Source of the DNA: Amyelois transitella
Taxonomy: Eukaryota; Arthropoda; Insecta; Lepidoptera; Pyralidae
Reading direction: 5' to 3'
Length of the DNA: 64,000 nucleotides
Assembly (NCBI RefSeq): GCF_032362555.1
Contig: NC_083536.1
Coordinates: 2,790,001 to 2,854,000, forward strand
Part shown: positions 60,081 to 64,000 of the stretch, in pieces
Position numbering within the stretch: the stretch's first letter is position 1
Layout: every line of letters starts with the position of its first letter
The notes under the pieces: model-generated
Seen by the model: only the letters and a program-made list of their open reading frames with translations
What the model was told of the DNA's origin: nothing
The model's database searches: none
Program-made: the position numbers and the translations under genes

Positions 60081-60691
60081 CGCGGACGGAAGCGCGGTGA
60101 GTAATCACAACGCTTTTAGCTCCTTGTGTCAGGTCAGGCAAAGGTGGGAGGCTCTCGCCAGATCCAGGATTGCATACGCATAGGGAATGATACGTGGTCT
60201 CTCGGCATGCTGTGGCCGACCTAAATTGCCGTATTGATGAACAGTAGATCATTAAATAAAGCAATGATACAAGGCGGGTCGCGGCATGTCCTTGGCGCCG
60301 CGGTCAAGTGCCTGTGCTAACGTAAGCAGAAATGTGGCTCCGAACCAAAGGATAATTCTATTCTTTGGGGCGAAGACATGGGCGATTTTATGCATAAGGA
60401 CAATAATTTAAGATAACAATTTTATAAGATGACACAAATATGCCCCACCGATATGGGAAAATAAAACCTGGTTGATGTAATTTTAGGGTAGGTTTAAGTA
60501 TATAACTTGTTTTAAATAAAGTACTATAAATATATTTTATCGAATCGTAAGCTAGAAATAAGAGGGTAAATAAATATAATTAGTTTCCTTTTTATATAAG
60601 TTTGACATTGCATAGAAAATAAATGTAGGTATAAAAAATTATTTTAAATAAAAGGACTTAGGATCGAAATTTTAATGCAAAAAACAAATAG
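60081..60691 (+). repeat. 611-bp inverted repeat, right arm
   Basis: This arm is the counterpart of 57333-57943. It begins with the ORF1 codons for 'ADGSAVSNHNAFSS' and the stop near 60180-60182, followed by the same non-coding 508 bases. Confidence 0.9.
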
Positions 60692-61240
60692 ATAATTGTA
60701 AAACTTAAGCAAGCAAATCATGCTTACTGTAAGAATACATTATGTTTGCAAGTGTAAGCAAACAAACTATGATTAATTAAGTTGACCAGTATTGAAACAT
60801 TGTAATTATGACATAATACGGAAACAGAAAAATTATACACCGCAATGGCCATGGGGGGGATTTCGAGGAAGGATATAGTAACGTCTTTCTCGAAATTTTT
60901 CCTGTTGGATAGTGTAAACACTGCGTGGTCCTATAGGTATTGATCTTGACAAGTGCCTGTTGGACTACCTACTTAGAGTGATTAAGTATAGTGTGACAAA
61001 ATACAGATGTTAGGAAACCTGCTAAATGCTACAGTGTAAGCAATAATAATAATATATCTCAGTGTATAACAAATTAGAAGCAGACTATGTGTAGCATTAA
61101 GTATAGTTTTAGTTCTTCATAGATTGTACGCAAACAAAAACTGTATAACAATGGCCCTGATTATGTTAGGGAATACTGGTAATAAACTCCCCCTGGGTGT
61201 GGTGTAACACCTGGGGGAAAACTATAAAAAAAAAAAAAAA
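60692..61240 (+). other. LINE-H 3' region with hairpin and poly(A)
   Basis: No open frame. Near the end lies 'ccccctgggtgtgg' followed after a short loop by 'acacctggggg' (61190-61219), an imperfect stem, then a poly(A) run from about 61225. Structured 3' ends before poly(A) are usual for R1-like LINEs as RT recognition sites. Confidence 0.6.
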
Positions 61241-61800
61241 AAACCTGACAGGTACCCCATACCTCGCTTGCATGATCTGCGGTTACTGTTCGAACGATTG
61301 AGTAAGTATGGTTTAACAATTAATCAATATAAATGTTGTTTTGAAGTGTCAGAGTTAGAGTTCGTCGGTTTTAATGTGTCCACTGAAGGTATTAAACCGC
61401 TACCGGAGAAAGTGCAAGCAATCTCCGATTTGCCAAAACCAACAAACGTCAACGAATTGAGACTATTTTTAGGCATGGTCAATTTATATAGAAAACACAT
61501 TCCGCATGCAGTTGAAAGTCAAGCGATATTGTCAAAATATTTACACAACGCAAAGAAGAACGCTAAGTCACCTATCGCATGGTCCCAGGATGCAGACGCA
61601 GCGTTTCAAGAATGTAAGCTACAATTACAACTGGCGGTCACGTTGTCACACCCGAGCAGCGATGCTACGTTAGCGTTATTTACAGACGCATCAGACACGT
61701 GTACAGGAGGTGTTCTTCAACAACTGGAAAAAGGTGTGTGGAAACCTCTGGGCTATTTCTCTAAGCGCTTGTCAGACACTCAACAGCGTTATAGCACGTA

Positions 61801-62578
61801 CGAGGGGAGTTCGATGTATTCTCGGTATATGCATGAAATAATCAGCGGAAAATTCTAAATAAAATTTATTTTTATATAGTCCCCTACCATCTCAGGACAC
61901 TTATTTGTTCGGGAAAGTAATTTTGCGATACCCTCTAAAAAATATTTTTCTTCGTGGCCTGAAAAATGTTCGTTTATCGCTGCCTTCAACTCTTCATCGT
62001 CGGAAAAATGCTTTCCACGAAGATCTTTTTTATGATTTGGGAATAAAAAATAATCACTAAGAGCTAGGTCTGGGCTGTAGGGTGGATGATTGATTTCTTC
62101 AAACCCACACTCCTGCACAGCAGCCTTGGCGATACGCGCCTTGTGGACCGGAGCGTGGTCGTGAAGCAGCAAGATACCTGCGGTCAATTTTCCACGTCTT
62201 TTTTCTTTTATTGCCTCCTTTAAATTACGCAGGGTGTTTGCGTAAGATGCGTCAGTAATACTTTGACCTTTTTTTGTGTACTCGATTAGCAAGATTCCCC
62301 TTAGAATCCCAAAACACTGTGGCCATGAGCTTTCCTGCGGACGGGGTGACTTTGAACTTCTTCGGTGGGTCTGTTCCTTTTCTATGCCACTGCATAGACT
62401 CTTGCTCAGGGTCATAGTGATGAACCCACGTTTCATCACCAGTAACAATCCGATCGAAAATACTTTGTGGATTTTCACCACAGAGCTCCAAAAGAGTATT
62501 ATTACCTAGTGAGATAATTTAATTACCCTTAACAGTAGTATATCACCTCGATATCGAGAATACATTGAACGCCCCTCG
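61801..62578 (-). mobile_element. Mar3, mariner with deleted N-terminal half
   Basis: The element is 778 bp, flanked by TA at 61799-61800 and 62579-62580. The inverted ends match well: 'cgaggggagttcgatgtatt' on the left and, read inward, 'cgaggggcgttcaatgtatt' on the right. It interrupts the RNase H of Gypsy-K, which continues in frame after it. It is a different subfamily from Mar1 and Mar2. Confidence 0.92.
61855..62500 (-). pseudogene. Mar3 transposase, catalytic part only
   Basis: The reading starts 'LCGENPQSIFDRIVTGDETW' with the first Asp, shifts frame near 62400 and again near 62260-62290, then has 'LLHDHAPVHKARIAK' (second Asp) and 'YSPDLALSDYFLFP' (third Asp), ending at 61855-61857. 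The whole N-terminal DNA-binding part is missing. The catalytic Asp residues are kept. Confidence 0.88.
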
Positions 62579-62657
62579 TATGATAGAGAATTATTGGCTA
62601 TCTATATGGCTATCAAATATTTTCGAAAACTTTTCGAGGGAAGACAACTAATCGTTC

Positions 62658-62956
62658 TCCGCTTAACCCAATGGTAGACTGTTAGATAATGCTATTAGCA
62701 TTAAGTCCGCCTATTGTACTTTAAAAATTGTAATTGTTACAATATAGTATTTGTCATTGTTTTATTTTGTCATTGTACCTAGCTGCAGATATTATCCCTT
62801 TACATAATATACATATTTCTTTGAAATACCTGGTTGACTGAAGGAAATCCCTCACAGGGATAAGTCTGCCCTTGTACGTCGTTATTTTTAATGTTTTTTA
62901 TGTATTACTTATAATTTGTTATGTACAACGTACATTGTATGTACATTGTATGTACA
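62658..62956 (+). other. Two LINE 3' tail fragments
   Basis: 62665-62780 resembles the 3' tail of a lepidopteran LINE ('gcattaagtccgcctattgt'), seen also in inverse orientation near 35640. 62815-62890 ('aaatccctcacagggataag') is a second tail of similar kind. Short TACA/TGTA repeats at 62920-62956 precede LINE-E2. No gene. Confidence 0.45.
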
Positions 62957-64000
62957 ACTGATGACAAAATATGGGATGCTCAAGCGGGATTTCGAAAGGG
63001 AATGGGATGTACTGATCAGGTCTTTTCTTTGCGGTGCATAGCCGAAAAGTTTTTGGCCAAGAGTCAAAAAGTCTATTGCACATTCGTGGATTTGGAAAAG
63101 GCCTATGACAGAGTTGAGAGGAATGAATTGTGGTCAGCACTTTCTATGCATGGGGTGAGCAGTCTCTTGATACGAGCACTGAAATCCTTATATGAGGATT
63201 CGAGTGCTTGTGTCAGGATAAACGGAGCGCACACTGAGTGGTTTAAGATTGAGAAAGGTGTTAGGCAGGGATGTGTTGCGTCACCGTGGCTGTTCAACCT
63301 ATTTATGGATAGTTGTTTGACAGATTTGAAAGAGTCTGAAAGTGGATTAAGGATGAATGAGTTGCTCGTCAAATGTCTGCTCTATGCCGACGATCAGGTT
63401 ATACTGGCGTCATCAGCGGAGGAGTTACAGGAGATGGTAAACTGTATGCATGAAGCTTTAAAAGAGAAAGGAATGAAAGTGAACGTAAGTAAAACTAAAA
63501 CACTGGTTTTTGAAATGGAGAAAGAAATGACAGCATGTAATATTTTGATTGGAGGAGAAAAAGTTGAGCAAGTGAAAGAGTTTGTATATCTAGGATCAAA
63601 GTTTACATCAGATGGCAAGTGTGATAGTGATATTGAAAGGAGAGTGAACGCGGGGAACATGGTGAATGGAGCTTTGCATGCCTTTATGAGCAGTCAGAAA
63701 CTATCCAAAAAGGCTCGACTGGCTGTGCACAGGGGCGTGTTGGTCCCGACATTAATGTATGGGAGTGAAAGTTGGGTATGGCAAAAGAAGCACGAAAGCA
63801 GAATAAATGCAGTGGAAATGAGAGCGTTAAGGAGTATGTTGGGTGTGAAATTGAGTGACCGGATAAGGAACAGCGTGATAAGGGAATGTTGTGATGTGAA
63901 AGAAGATGTAGTTACAGGAATAGAAAAGGGTATGTTGAGATGGTTCGGTCATGTGGAGAGGATGAATGAAAACAGGTTGACTAAGCAGATATAAAAGGAG
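62957..64000 (+). pseudogene. LINE-E2, RTE-type LINE, 5'-truncated and cut by the window end
   Basis: It matches LINE-E1 from 50442 onward with about 17 visible differences over 1.05 kb. It keeps RT motifs A, B ('GVRQGCVASPWLFNLF') and C ('LLYADDQVILASS') and the C-terminal tail up to 'NRLTKQI', where a TAA at 63992-63994 replaces the Tyr codon of LINE-E1. The 3' end lies beyond the window. Confidence 0.92.

Larger units (their letters stand above)
57333..61240. mobile_element. LINE-H, R1-like LINE without ORF2, rearranged by an inversion
   Basis: The minus-strand part (59734-57333) has a 5' end, leader and ORF1. The plus-strand part (60081-61240) has the end of ORF1, a 3' region and a poly(A) tail (about 61225-61243). 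The 5' end is flanked by a 14-bp sequence (59735-59748), and the poly(A) end by the complement of the same 14 bp (61241-61254), both within a gypsy RT gene. This looks like one LINE insertion whose 5' part was later inverted together with the neighbouring gypsy piece. No RT or endonuclease is present between ORF1 and the 3' end. Confidence 0.65.
61255..62657 (+). pseudogene. pol: Gypsy-K RT end and RNase H, split by Mar3
   Basis: The reading starts 'YPIPRLHDL' directly after the target duplication, lacks the RT catalytic core by deletion ('RLLFERLSKYGLTINQYKC' follows at once), then has the connection domain ('LRLFLGMVNLYRKHIP') and RNase H ('LALFTDASDTCTGGVLQQ', 'KPLGYFSKRLSDTQQRYS'). At 61800 it is split by Mar3 and resumes at 62581 in the same frame ('DRELLAIYMAIKYF'). 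It ends near 62657, where LINE tails begin. Confidence 0.8.

Noticed and set aside
57333..60691. A DNA transposon with 611-bp terminal inverted repeats
   Set aside because: The arms contain the end of a LINE ORF1 and its 3' region, there is no flanking duplication at the outer ends, and the poly(A) end with target duplication lies beyond the right arm.

Overview
This window reads as repeat-rich, AT-rich insect chromatin, most likely from a moth or butterfly. I found no convincing host gene. Nearly everything recognisable belongs to eukaryotic mobile elements: LTR retrotransposons (BEL/Pao, an errantivirus with env, a short-LTR Ty3/gypsy, a second eroded Ty3/gypsy), at least eight non-LTR (LINE) lineages, short SINE-like elements, mariners and relics of other DNA transposons. 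The Lepidoptera call rests on the mix of families (RTE, R1-like ORF1, Jockey/CR1-like LINEs, mariner, THAP/YqaJ and IS1016-type relics, Baculo_FP-like ORF1) and is inference. For reference the elements are named LINE-A to LINE-H, BEL-1, Errantivirus-1, Gypsy-M, Gypsy-K, Mar1-3 and SINE-1 to SINE-3.

Layout. 1-10.8 kb: a LINE fragment, then LINE-A (+), split inside its reverse transcriptase by a complete BEL/Pao element (3400-9919, LTRs apparently identical, 5-bp target duplication). 10.8-27.7 kb: a three-level nest, in which LINE-C copy C1 (-) is split by LINE-D (-), and LINE-D is split by an errantivirus with gag, pol and env (17451-25079). 27.7-36 kb: a cluster of small elements: LINE-C3 fragment, tRNA-like box A/B sequence, SINE-1, two mariners in inverted orientation, SINE-2 inside a Tc1-like relic, an IS1016/Merlin-like relic and a PIF/Harbinger remnant with a MADF gene facing the transposase end. 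36-44.2 kb: LINE-B (-) split by Gypsy-M (36663-42176), itself split by an internally deleted THAP/YqaJ-type DNA transposon (40154-41370). 44.4-46.4 kb: the 3' end of LINE-C4 running into a 1.1-kb pentanucleotide array that contains SINE-3. 46.7-54.7 kb: another three-level nest: LINE-E1 (RTE, +) in LINE-C2 (-) in ORF1 of LINE-F (-). 54.7-62.7 kb: remains of Gypsy-K dispersed by LINE-G, by an R1-like LINE-H that is half inverted with a 611-bp inverted duplication, and by Mar3. 62.9-64 kb: a second RTE copy, LINE-E2, running off the window.

Most element genes are broken by stops or frameshifts. The best preserved are BEL-1 (one frame change near the gag start), Errantivirus-1 (gag and env open, one frameshift in pol, LTRs differing at one visible site) and LINE-E1 (one long open frame). 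Insertion boundaries can be placed to the base in many cases because the interrupted host element resumes in frame and target-site duplications are visible, so the relative order of many insertions can be read directly.
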